Shown here: positions 38,436 to 47,267 of the stretch, in pieces
How positions within the stretch are numbered: position 1 is the first letter of the stretch
Layout of the letters: each line of letters begins with the position of its first letter
Origin: Thraustochytrium sp. TN22
Lineage: Eukaryota > Sar > Bigyra > Thraustochytrida > Thraustochytriidae
Reading direction: 5' to 3'
NCBI GenBank assembly: GCA_013306675.1
Contig: JABLUY010000027.1
Coordinates: 142,166-206,165 of the forward strand
DNA: 64,000 bases
The notes under the pieces: model-generated
The model's database searches: none
Told to the model about the DNA's origin: nothing
Seen by the model: only the letters and a program-made list of their open reading frames with translations
Translations under genes and position numbers: made by a program

Positions 38436-41400
38436 ATGGATGCGCCAGGCACGCCACTGACGCCCGACAGTGCAGCAGACACACGAAGCAGGGCAGGGCC
38501 TGCAGGCGCAAGCTGCGCAGCTTCGCCTCGTTCGGACACACCGATGCGCTGTGCGACTTCGTCAGCTTCGGATACCCCGGCAAGCTTGGTCAGTTCGACG
38601 AGTTCGTCGACCCAAGGCTCGTCCGGTGGCCTGGGCGGGCATGATCATGACGAGGTCCTGACAGCCACCGATCATGCTGACAGCATGTCTCCACCGTCGC
38701 CGAAGAAGAAGAAATCGGTGGCGACGCTCAAGGCAGGGAGCCTCACGAAGGCATCGCATCATTGCCACGCGCGGCTCAAGACTCCTGAACAGCACGCCGA
38801 GGTGAAGAGGCGCGTGGTCAACCGTTTCATGGTGAATCTGCTCTCCGAACACCACGTCGAGGAGCTTCCCAAGCCTCTTCTGAAGAAGACGCACGTCTGC
38901 AAGCTTTGCCCTCCGCGTGACAGCAAGTACAAGTGGACCAAGGACAGTGGAGCAGGTGTTGCACTCCACACGACCAACATGCTCAGCCATTTCAAATCCA
39001 AGCACCCCAAGATGTTCAAGAAGCTTCTCGAAGTCGCGGAGGCGAAGGCAGCGGATGAGCCGAAGGCGGGAGCCAAGCTGGACTGTGCAAGCACGGCGGC
39101 GAAGACCACGATCCTCAATGCCTTTGGTGTTGGCGAGAAGCTGCGCGAGCTCACCCCGATGACGAAGCGCGAACTCGACCTGCATTACGTGCGCTTCCTC
39201 ACATCGACCGGGTCTGCGCACACACTTGGCCAGGATGCCAACTTCAGACGCATGTTCACCTCGATCGGTGTCGACTGGGATCCTCCGAGCGCCAGCAGCT
39301 ACCAGCGCCTGGTGTCTCTCGACCGCTCATTTCATGAGAAGCTCCTTGCATCGAAGTTGCAGGCCGCGTCCGAAAACTGGCACCTTCCGGTGATCGCCTT
39401 GCAGTACGATTTGTGGAGCTCGAGCACGGAGCAGGCGTACATCGGCGTCCAGGCTCGCTGGATCTCACCAACCGGCGAGCTGGAGCTCGCTACCATCGCT
39501 TTGAAGCTCGTCACGGGAAAGCATACTTCCACGAACATTGCGGCCTCGCTCTGCGCGGTCGTGGACCAGGTGTGCGGCACCGCTCTTCCTGAAAAGGCGG
39601 AGCTCGAGCTGGTGCGCAGCGACGAAGCTCAGCAGCAGGACGCGGTTGATGCGCCCGTCTCGTCTGCCAACGAACTCGCTGATGGCGAGGCTGAACACCA
39701 CGACCTCAGGTCGAAGCTCGCCAGCATCGTCTCCGACGGCGCCGCCAACTGCATGAGAGCCAATCAACTTCTCGGATTTGGCGACTCCGTGCGCTGCGCG
39801 GCGCACAGGCTGCACCTCGTTGTAGAGGACGGCTTTCTGTTTGGCACGGGAAGCAGGCTCGACTCTAGCGCTTTTGAGCCCCTCGGCCTCGGCCAGATGC
39901 AGCTCGAAGCCGACCGGTTTCTCAAGCTGATCCTGGAGGCCTCTTCCAGCGAGCTGGCAAAGAAGATCGTGGAGGCAACCATGGCCGACGGGAACGTGGA
40001 GGAGTGCATAAAAGAACTGCAGCCGAGAATGGTCGTAGGTAGCGCGCTGCACGCCGAGAGGAAGGCGCAAATGCAGGTCCATCTTGCGCTACATGGCTAC
40101 TATGCAGGCCAGTCGGAGGACGAACCGACCAGTCTCGCTGGCAACAAACTACGCAACGCGCACGCCAGAAACCTGCTCAAAACGCTTGGCTCAAAGGTGT
40201 TCACGAGTGAGGCGCGGGATCTGAAGAACGTCGTGACCAAGGTCAAGGCCCGGATGTCCATCCTCCACAAGAGCACACAGCTGCGTGAGTTCTTCCACGA
40301 GATCGCAGCAATCCTGGGACTGCCGAGGCGCCAGCCACCTCAGAACTGTGTCACGCGCTGGACCTCTTTCTACCGGATCCTCGAGTTCGAGGTGCGTTTC
40401 AGCGACGCACTGGGCCTCACATTCGACCCCAACTGGGCCTGCGGCGGCATCAGCAGTCAGAAGAGGCAAAGCATCCGCGCCCTCCACGAGAGCGTCGCGC
40501 CTTTCAAAGGTTCGAAGTTCTCCATGGAGACACTGCGCCTCGACAAGAACAAAGGCGAGGCAACCATCGTCCACGAACTTCATGCTCTCCTCCTTCCTGT
40601 CATCAAGACCAACCTGCTCCTGCAGCGAAAGCACAAGGCCCTCTCTGAGGCCTACTTCAATGTGGAGTTCCTGAAAGCGATGGTCTGGTCCAATCTCGAT
40701 GTGGTCATAAGCCTGAGCGAGATCCAGAACGACGTGAACGAGGCGCTGGCCGAGGAGTGTGCGGATCTCCTCAACGAGACACTGGGCGACGACTCTGCAG
40801 ACATTTCTGACCTGACGAAGTTCTCGGTCAGGCTTGAGCACGCTCAACCCGCCGTAACTCTTGCGCGACACCGCATCAGCGCAAGCCTCGATGCCCGCTT
40901 CAGCCGCGTGCCGGACGACATGACTTTGCTGGCGCTCTACCTGGACCCGCGCTACCGCACCATGATGAAGCTCGCCGCACTCTGGGCATTCGCTGCTGGC
41001 AGGGCTGCGCTCGAGCGCTCATCGGAGGTTTACTTCGTGACCTTTGATGTCCCGAAGGACGCGCTCTTCGACATCGCGGCGGATGAGGCGATGGAGCTTC
41101 GCGAACGGCTGACCTCACGTGCGCAGGCGCTGCTCAAGTCTAAGCTCACTGAGGCTTTCTACCAGAGAGCGGACGCCGAGGCCGCTCGCAAGCAGGAAGG
41201 GTCCCTTCCTGCCCCGTGCGAGGGCTCCGGCTCGCGGGTCGAGGTTGGCAACTGTTCTGGCCGGCAAGGCAAGGTCAGCCGTTGGAACCGTCGCCACCGT
41301 CCGGCATTTCATGATGACTCTGCGCCACATGAAGCGCCATCCCGCTGGAAGGCCTGCACAAAGGCCGTGGAAGAAGAGCTATACCTCTATCGCGATGTCG

Positions 41401-41765
41401 TCAAGACAGAATACGACCAAGAGATGACCTCCACGAAGCACCCGTCTGAGTCGGACTTCGAGCTCGAAGACCTCCGTGAAAGCATGTCGCCCGAGGACGC
41501 TCGCCGCTGGTGGTTCTCGAACAAGTCGGACAAGTTCACTCTTATGAGGCACGTGTTCGCCCACGTCTTCACAACCGATGCAACCACGGCCAGCACCGAG
41601 AGCCTCTTTTCGCGGTCGGCTTTGATCCAGACTGACCTGCGCAAGGGCCGCCTCGGTTCGCTCCCAATGTCGGATTTTGCGTTCATGTGTTCCAACATGA
41701 GCGAGCTGCGGCCAGTCGAGGAGGTCATTAAGGCCTCGATGAAGCGCAAGCGCGACGAGCAGTAG
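38436..41765 (+). CDS. hAT transposase with BED zinc finger
   Basis: 1109 residues, uninterrupted; the first ATG is at 38436. A BED-type zinc finger lies at about 150-190 (HVCKLC followed by SHFKSKH, giving C-x2-C and H-x4-H). The RNase H-like core follows: first catalytic Asp in LQYDLWSSST near 325, second in IVSDGAANCMRAN near 435, and the usual downstream CAAHRLHLVV. The C-terminal hATC dimerisation segment (RWWFSNKSDKFTLM, then TTASTESLFSRSALIQTDLRKGR) carries the third catalytic acid, Glu, near 1055. Compared with neighbouring host genes the codons use more A/T at third positions. The intact frame and matching termini suggest a recently active element. Confidence 0.92.
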   Translation: MDAPGTPLTPDSAADTRSRAGPAGASCAASPRSDTPMRCATSSASDTPASLVSSTSSSTQGSSGGLGGHDHDEVLTATDHADSMSPPSPKKKKSVATLKAGSLTKASHHCHARLKTPEQHAEVKRRVVNRFMVNLLSEHHVEELPKPLLKKTHVCKLCPPRDSKYKWTKDSGAGVALHTTNMLSHFKSKHPKMFKKLLEVAEAKAADEPKAGAKLDCASTAAKTTILNAFGVGEKLRELTPMTKRELDLHYVRFLTSTGSAHTLGQDANFRRMFTSIGVDWDPPSASSYQRLVSLDRSFHEKLLASKLQAASENWHLPVIALQYDLWSSSTEQAYIGVQARWISPTGELELATIALKLVTGKHTSTNIAASLCAVVDQVCGTALPEKAELELVRSDEAQQQDAVDAPVSSANELADGEAEHHDLRSKLASIVSDGAANCMRANQLLGFGDSVRCAAHRLHLVVEDGFLFGTGSRLDSSAFEPLGLGQMQLEADRFLKLILEASSSELAKKIVEATMADGNVEECIKELQPRMVVGSALHAERKAQMQVHLALHGYYAGQSEDEPTSLAGNKLRNAHARNLLKTLGSKVFTSEARDLKNVVTKVKARMSILHKSTQLREFFHEIAAILGLPRRQPPQNCVTRWTSFYRILEFEVRFSDALGLTFDPNWACGGISSQKRQSIRALHESVAPFKGSKFSMETLRLDKNKGEATIVHELHALLLPVIKTNLLLQRKHKALSEAYFNVEFLKAMVWSNLDVVISLSEIQNDVNEALAEECADLLNETLGDDSADISDLTKFSVRLEHAQPAVTLARHRISASLDARFSRVPDDMTLLALYLDPRYRTMMKLAALWAFAAGRAALERSSEVYFVTFDVPKDALFDIAADEAMELRERLTSRAQALLKSKLTEAFYQRADAEAARKQEGSLPAPCEGSGSRVEVGNCSGRQGKVSRWNRRHRPAFHDDSAPHEAPSRWKACTKAVEEELYLYRDVVKTEYDQEMTSTKHPSESDFELEDLRESMSPEDARRWWFSNKSDKFTLMRHVFAHVFTTDATTASTESLFSRSALIQTDLRKGRLGSLPMSDFAFMCSNMSELRPVEEVIKASMKRKRDEQ

Positions 41766-41937
41766 GCGCGAACACTCTTCCGACAGGCTAAGATATTAGG
41801 TTTATCCACCCCATTGGCAAGACATCGCGCTTTGCTCATCTCATCCAAATTCAGAAGGTCGAGCTGGCGCTCTCCCCACTTGACGTTCCAGCCTATACAA
41901 ATTCCCCCCACGTCCGTCATAGGCTTTACAGAACATC

Positions 41938-41949
41938 TGCCGACCCCTG
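41938..41949 (-). repeat. hAT right terminal inverted repeat
   Basis: TGCCGACCCCTG on the plus strand, the reverse complement of CAGGGGTCGGCA. The next 8 bases, GGCCAGGG, are the right target-site copy. Confidence 0.88.
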
Positions 41950-42451
41950 GGCCAGGGGGAAAGGAGACCGTCTGCGCTTCAGTGGTACCTTCGGCTTCGA
42001 AGGTGCTGGCATCTTTCATCGACGACCGAATGTGAGGAGCAGAGCATCTTCGTCAGAGACCAATTCTTCGTCCCAAGCATGCAGGAGAGCGCAAGGGATG
42101 CAGCCCACATATTGCAGCGTTTGCATTTGCTGGTGTCGAGCCGCTCTGCGGCATGCCACCCGGAAAGACAAGACTGACTCTTCGTCCCAGGTGGCGCGCT
42201 GAATGCTTGCGCCTGCTTGCCGTCCCCCGCTAGTTCTGGTTCCCCTTATTCTCAACGGTCGCCTCGGGCGCCCTCGCCGCAGCAGAGTGACGGCGAAGAA
42301 GGCAGAGCAGCGCTGCGCGGAGCCTAGCGGTCGCGCGCGCGCGCGAAGTCGGCCGGCAGCCGCGCATCGGCAAGGTCGCCAGCGAGGCCCGGCCCGGCCA
42401 GAAGCAGAAGGCTTGAGCCGGCCAGTCAGGCACGATGGTAGGTGCGGCTGC
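41950..42451. other. Intergenic, presumed promoter of roadblock gene
   Basis: No gene is recognised. An ATG at 42434 is out of frame with the roadblock start at 42452. Confidence 0.45.
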
Positions 42452-42952
42452 ATGGCGCAAGGACGGGGAGAGGCGCCAGAGACTTACACAACGCGACACG
42501 ACGAGCAGGCGGGCGCGGGGCAGCAGGCGAGCGAGGTGGATGAGGTCATCAAGCGCGTGATGGCGATCGAGAACGTGACGCGGTACGTGATCTACAACAA
42601 GGACGGGATCGTGTTGCGGTTCGAGGGCTGGCCCAGCGAGGAGGGCGATGGCGGGTACCGCAAGTGCGTGCAGCTGGCCGGCACGGTGGCCAACCTGGTG
42701 AACCACTGCGCGCAGGGCTGCCAGGACATGCTGGCGCCACCAAACGTAAGTTGCTCACTCTCGCGTAGAGGAGTGCAAGTACGTCCGACAACTGACGCAT
42801 TCCGTGGGTGAACGCATGAAATGGAGCGGGGAAAACAGAACGAGGTGGAGTGCCTGCGGCTCAAGACGCGCAACTACGAGATGATCGTGGCGCCGGGCAC
42901 GAACTTCACGATGGTGGCGATCCAGGAACCGTCGGCGAACAAGCCGGTCTGA
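42452..42952 (+). CDS. Roadblock/LC7-type dynein light chain, one intron
   Basis: Joined from 42452-42745 and 42839-42952, giving 135 residues. The 93-bp intron starts GTAAGT and ends ACAG, between codons 98 and 99. The product matches the Roadblock/LC7 family: VDEVIKRVMAIENVTRYVIY, NKDGIVLRFEG, then in exon 2 NEVECLRLKTRNYEMIVAPG and TNFTMVAIQEP. These small proteins dimerise on the dynein intermediate chain and serve cytoplasmic and ciliary dyneins. About 35 residues precede the usual start, so translation could also begin at the internal Met near residue 36. The splice join restores the conserved strand exactly, which supports it. Confidence 0.9.
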
Positions 42953-43438
42953 AGAGGAGGGAAAAAGTGGTCAGAAAAGCCTGTATTGCTAAAGAAGAAG
43001 AGAGGAAAGGAGAAGATTTCCGGGGCGCCACGCGCGCCCTCGTGCAATCGATTCCCGAGATGTAACGCGGCCCTTGTCGAGATGCGGCGCGGCCCCGCTC
43101 TGCATAAAGCGAGGCAGCATCTCTTGCGCCAAGGCCGCGGCTGCTCAGGCAGTCCAATCGTCTACGGATGGGAACTGCGCAGTCCTGGTCGGTGGCTCCG
43201 CACGTCTCGAAGGCCGCCCCTTGGTTTTCTTGGACATGCAGGCGAGACGCTCTGCACGTGGCAGGTCCTACATGCAGACCTCTCCGCCTGCATGCATGCA
43301 AGTCCTGAACGTCGCGGCCGCGGTCCCGCACACGGACCTCTCCGCTCTCTCCGCCTGCATGCATTATCCACACACACACCCGCACGAACACTCACACGGA
43401 AAGGAGGCGACAGGTCGGGTGCGGCACTCCGACGGAGA
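42953..43438. other. Convergent 3' intergenic
   Basis: No gene is seen. TCCGCCTGCATGCAT occurs twice, at about 43283 and 43347, within C/T-rich sequence, followed by an ACACACAC run at 43368-43380. Confidence 0.5.
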
Positions 43439-44542
43439 TCAGCTGATGTTGCCAAAGACGCGCTTGCCAGCCTCGTAGGAGCTGAGCATGATCGCGCAGG
43501 CGGGTGCGGTCTTGGCGAGGCGCGGAGTGATTCCGAGCATGAAGCCGGCTGCACCCTCGGAGGCCCAGATTTTGCGCGCAATGTTGACAGTGGAGGCCTC
43601 CTTGCGCAGGACGTCGGCCGAGACCCCGGGCGAGTAGTCAAAGATCTGTCGGCGCGTCTTGATGACGTCGAAAGGATTGGTGAGCGTGGCAGCGACCATG
43701 CCGCCGGTTGCACCAGCCAAGAAGGAAACAGTAAACTCCTCGAGCGTGCCGGCCGCAGCGTGGCGAGACGCGAACCAGGCGTCTACGTGCGGGCGGTAGA
43801 CGACCTTGGCGCGCTCGACAACAGCCCAGTAAATACCGGAGAAGGGAACGTCGCGGAAGAGCGTGGGCGACAGGCCCTGCCAGAGCGAGGTGAAGCCTCG
43901 GTGCTGGACCTGCTTCCTGACGTAGTGCATGATGGACTGGCGCGTGTGGCTCGCCTGCATCCGCGTGCGCACGAGCTCGAGCGGCGAGATGGTGGTGGCG
44001 GCGATGATGCGCGCACCGGCGCCCGAAGCTAGAGCGGCCGCCGTGGTGGAGAAGTTGAGCTCGTTGCGCAGGCGCTCGCGCAGGTACTCGTAGCAGGAAA
44101 AGTAGAGAACGGTGGAGGGCACGGCCATGATGAGACTGGGCCCGAGGCCGCTGTAGAGCGCCGCGACGCCTTCGTGCTTGGGTATTTTGTACAGAGCGTC
44201 GAAGGTGCTGTGCAGATGATACGGGCATTCGCGCAGCGGGTGGTTGGCCTCCTTGGGCAGCATGACGTCCATGAGCCCGTTGCTAAACTCGTAGTGCGTG
44301 CAGCGCGCGCACGTGGCCGCGGAGCGCGCCTCCGAGTAGCTGTAGTGCTGCGCTTGCGACTGCAGCCTCGTCTTGACCACGTCCAGCGGCGTCACCAGCA
44401 GCGAGGTCGTGAGCGCGCCCACGGACGCCGACGCCGCCTTTTGCGCCAGCGTCAGCTCCACGCGCTGCGGCTGCTGCTGCTGCTGCGAGGGCGCCGGCGC
44501 CTGCTGCGCCGCGCCTCGCGGCTCCGCGGTCGCGGTCATCAT
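43439..44542 (-). CDS. Mitochondrial carrier, SLC25A39/SLC25A40/Mtm1 type
   Basis: 367 residues. Three carrier repeats show the P-x-(D/E)-x-x-(K/R) signatures: TPLDVVKTRLQ, SPLELVRTRMQ and NPFDVIKTRRQ. Between the first signature and the second helix is a long matrix loop with three cysteines (ATCARCTHYEFSNGLMDVM, then LRECPYH). The YEFSNGLMD segment is characteristic of the SLC25A39/40/Mtm1 group, which imports glutathione into mitochondria and whose loop cysteines sense iron-sulfur status in mammals. Other diagnostic pieces are LYSGLGPSLIMAVPSTVLYF and LWQGLSPTLFRDVPFSGIYW. The N-terminus is Gln/Ala-rich. Transport of glutathione is inferred from family membership. Confidence 0.9.
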   Translation of the reverse strand: MMTATAEPRGAAQQAPAPSQQQQQPQRVELTLAQKAASASVGALTTSLLVTPLDVVKTRLQSQAQHYSYSEARSAATCARCTHYEFSNGLMDVMLPKEANHPLRECPYHLHSTFDALYKIPKHEGVAALYSGLGPSLIMAVPSTVLYFSCYEYLRERLRNELNFSTTAAALASGAGARIIAATTISPLELVRTRMQASHTRQSIMHYVRKQVQHRGFTSLWQGLSPTLFRDVPFSGIYWAVVERAKVVYRPHVDAWFASRHAAAGTLEEFTVSFLAGATGGMVAATLTNPFDVIKTRRQIFDYSPGVSADVLRKEASTVNIARKIWASEGAAGFMLGITPRLAKTAPACAIMLSSYEAGKRVFGNIS

Positions 44543-45270
44543 TCTGTTCGCCCGAGACGCGCGTCACCCCGTCGCTCTGCTCGCTCGCTCGCTCGCTCGC
44601 TCGCGCGCGTCGAGCCGCGCCGCGCCCTCGCGCTGCGCCGCCTCGCCGCGTGCTTCGGCTCTGCCGCGCCGCGCGCCCGCGCCGCCACGCGCCGCGCCGC
44701 ACCGCACGGGCCCGCCCGCCACGAGCGCTGCTGAGACCGAGGCGCGGAGGAATGGATGAACGACGCCGACGGGATGAACGATCGGGGCCGACAGCCGGCC
44801 GACGCGCCCGCGCGCGGAGCTCGCGAGCTCGGAGCGCCGCGCGTACCTGCCCTGCGCGCGGCCGCCAGTGCCTCCCTCAGCAGGCCCGGCGCCGCGCGTC
44901 GCCGCCGCCGCCGCCGCCGCCGCGCCGCGCCGCCCGGTTCTGCGCCGCGTCTGACGAGGCAGAAAAGGCGGCGGCCGTGAAGCACTACTAACCACTCGAC
45001 TCTCACTCTCTCACCTCTCAGCTCTCTGCGTCAGTGCCCGCAGCCTGCCGTCCGAGGCCGTGGCACTGCAGGCCGTGCCGTGCCGTGCCGTGCCGTGGCC
45101 AGTGCCGCGTCGCTGCTCGGCGCCTGCTCGTCCGCAGGCCGCGAGCCTCGCGAGGAGGAGGAATCTCGCTGTCTTTGCCGCCAGCCGCTGTTGACGCGCA
45201 GCCTGCCCAGCCTGAGCGCCTGCGCCTCCGCCGAGGCGGTGGCCGCCGCCAGCTAGCGCTGCTAACGTAC

Positions 45271-45278
45271 TAGGCCTA
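45271..45278. promoter_or_regulatory. TAGGCCTA palindrome upstream of carrier gene
   Basis: About 730 bp upstream of the carrier start, embedded in ACTAGGCCTAGG. Same 8-mer as at 6902, 6996, 7002, 9034 and 25862. Confidence 0.25.
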
Positions 45279-46597
45279 GGACTTGGAGTCGCAGGAGATG
45301 GAGAGCCCGGCGCAGCGGCCGCGGCAGTGGGCCCCATGCTGTGACTGGACTCGGTGACGAAGGCTGCCTTCCCTGTCACCATTACATCAGTGGTGGTGGC
45401 CGCCGCATCTCTCCGCCATCACCATCACCAGACACATCACAGACAGCTATCCGACCAGCGGGCCGCGCAGCGGGTCGTGGCGGATGCCTTGCGGCAGGCC
45501 ACGACGAGTGCCATGGCGCAGGCCCTGCGAGGTGACTCGCGGCATGGCGCCGGCCATGACCATGGCCATGGCCACGACCACTGCAGGGTGTGCGCCGCGA
45601 GCCCGATCGCGCACGGGCGCGGGAAGTTGCGCGGACGGGGGTGCAAACGGAGTGGTGGTGGGTGTGCGCAGCGACCTGTGACCATGATGACTGGTGATGC
45701 CAGTGCCAGTGGGGGGCGATGGGGGCGCGGCGGGGACTCGGACGTACCGGGACGGAGGAAGAGGCAGGAAGAGGCAGGAAGAGGCGCAGGACACGCTGGA
45801 GCCGCGGCCGGGCCATCCCCGGCGAGCGCATGTGCTGCTTAAAAATAAGTGTCCGACAGTGTCCGGGTGTCGAGCGCGTTCAAGCTCGCGCGGCCGGGCG
45901 GACAGCGAGCACTGCGCGGCACTGCGCGGCGCAGGGCTGGGCCCGGGCTGGACAGCGCAAGACGGCGCAAGACGGGAGAAGATTTGGCTGCCACCACCAG
46001 CTGGTGCCTGCCAGTGGCTGCTGCGGCGGCTGGCCTGCCAGCCAGCCTGGCGGAATCGGCGGAAAGCGAGCTCGCCGTCCGTGTCAATGAAAAGGAGAGG
46101 GCCTGCCACTGGCAGCGCGCCAAGTTCGCCAGCGCCGTGCGGCGCAGTGGGCGCACTGGCAGCGCGTTCGTTGGTGCGCCGCGCGCGGCGTGGCGCCGTG
46201 GGCCGTGGCTGATGATGATGCGGAGCTGAGATGCTCTCTACTACGTAGTACGTGAGGTAACTTAGACCCGCGGCACGTGTCGGAAGCTCGCCACAAGCTC
46301 TCTGAGCCGGCCTGCGGTAGAGGCTGGAGAGGAGCTGCCCTTGGCCCCTGCAGGCTGCAGCGCAGACTCAGAGGCTCCTCGCCATCACCACCGTCGCCAC
46401 GCCCACTAACCCGCTCTTTGCCAAGTTTGCATGACAACGACAGCCGCGGAAACGAGTGCGGCCGCTCCTGCCAGTGCCGGGCAGCTCCAGCCCGGCCCCG
46501 GACGCCACCTCGCCGCGCAACTCCCATCAACGTTCGCCGCGCCCGGGCCCCAATCAAGCGCTGCCGCCGCCGCGACCGCGCGCCGCCGCGCAGCGCA

Positions 46598-46598
<1 letters not shown>

Positions 46599-46629
<31 letters not shown>

Positions 46630-46632
46630 CCG
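46599..46632. repeat. (TGCC)n tetranucleotide microsatellite
   Basis: Eight CTGC/TGCC units. Similar GGCA/TGCC tracts occur at 27941, 50156 and 62277. Confidence 0.9.
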
Positions 46633-47267
46633 GCCTGCGGGAGCAGGAAGCCCTGCACCTTGCACGCGCGGAAGCGCGGCGGCCGCACCGCACCGGCAGG
46701 CTGGCAGCCAACACCTGCAGCCCGCCAGCCTCTCAACAGGCAGGAGCGCTTGTGCATCGATCGCCCCGCTCATCCCTCCGCCCGCCAGCGCCGGCGCCCA
46801 GGCGCGGCGAGACGCGCGCGCGCGCCGCAGACCGCGCCGCCGGCCGCTCCGCGCCCCGCCCCCGCGTCGATCGAGCGGCGCTCGCCGCGCCGCGCCGCGC
46901 CGCGCCGCGCGGCAGCGCGAGTGGCGGCGGCGCGTGCTCGCGCTGTCCATTCGCCTGCTTGAGCCCTAGCTCGCCAGCGACGAGCGAGACCGGCACGCGG
47001 CCGGCAGGCTCGCGCGCGCCCGCGGGCGCGGCAGACGAGATCGGGCGGTCGATCGCGCACCGCGCGGTGCGGTGCGCGGGCGAGCGAGCGAGCGAGCGAG
47101 CGAGCGAGCGGCGGGCGAGCGGGCGAGGTCGCCGCCGGCGAAGCGCGCGCGGGCGCGCGATGCGCGCGCGGGCAAACGCGCCCCAGGCCGCCACGCTGCC
47201 AGTGACGCGGCTTGTGCACAACAAACGCCGCGGCGACCGCGACGGCGACCGCGCGGCGGCGCGGAGA

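Larger units (their letters stand above)
38111..41949 (+). mobile_element. Complete hAT-superfamily DNA transposon
   Basis: A 3839-bp element. The left terminus is CAGGGGTTGGCA (38111-38122) and the right terminus, read inward on the minus strand, is CAGGGGTCGGCA (41949-41938), an 11/12 match. The sequence is of the CAGGGGT...GGCA type common in hAT elements. It is flanked by an 8-bp target-site duplication, GGTCAGGG at 38103-38110 and GGCCAGGG at 41950-41957 (one mismatch). hAT elements make 8-bp duplications. Inside are subterminal repeats that share GGGTCGGCAG with the right terminus, and one intact transposase gene. Base composition is visibly less GC-rich than the neighbouring host genes. 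Confidence 0.93.
44543..47267. other. 2.7-kb intergenic between divergent genes
   Basis: No convincing gene on either strand; open frames here are Arg/Ala/Pro-rich composition artefacts. It holds GCTC tetramers at 44575-44605 (just 5' of the carrier start), GTGCC units at 45071-45090, a TAGGCCTA palindrome at 45271, GGCCATG palindromic words at 45550-45575, (TGCC)n at 46599-46632, GCCGC units at 46884-46910, and (GAGC)n at 47085-47110 ahead of the receptor start. An ATG at 46431 is in frame with the receptor but would add a long basic low-complexity leader. Confidence 0.45.

Noticed and set aside
45354-45842. Plus-strand frame with His-rich GHDHGHGHDH segment, resembling a metal transporter loop
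   Set aside because: The segment comes from GGCCATGACCATGG palindromic repeats; no membrane segments or family motifs accompany it.
46431-47267. N-terminal extension of the GPCR from an upstream ATG
   Set aside because: It would place 279 low-complexity basic residues ahead of a clear signal peptide that starts at 47268.
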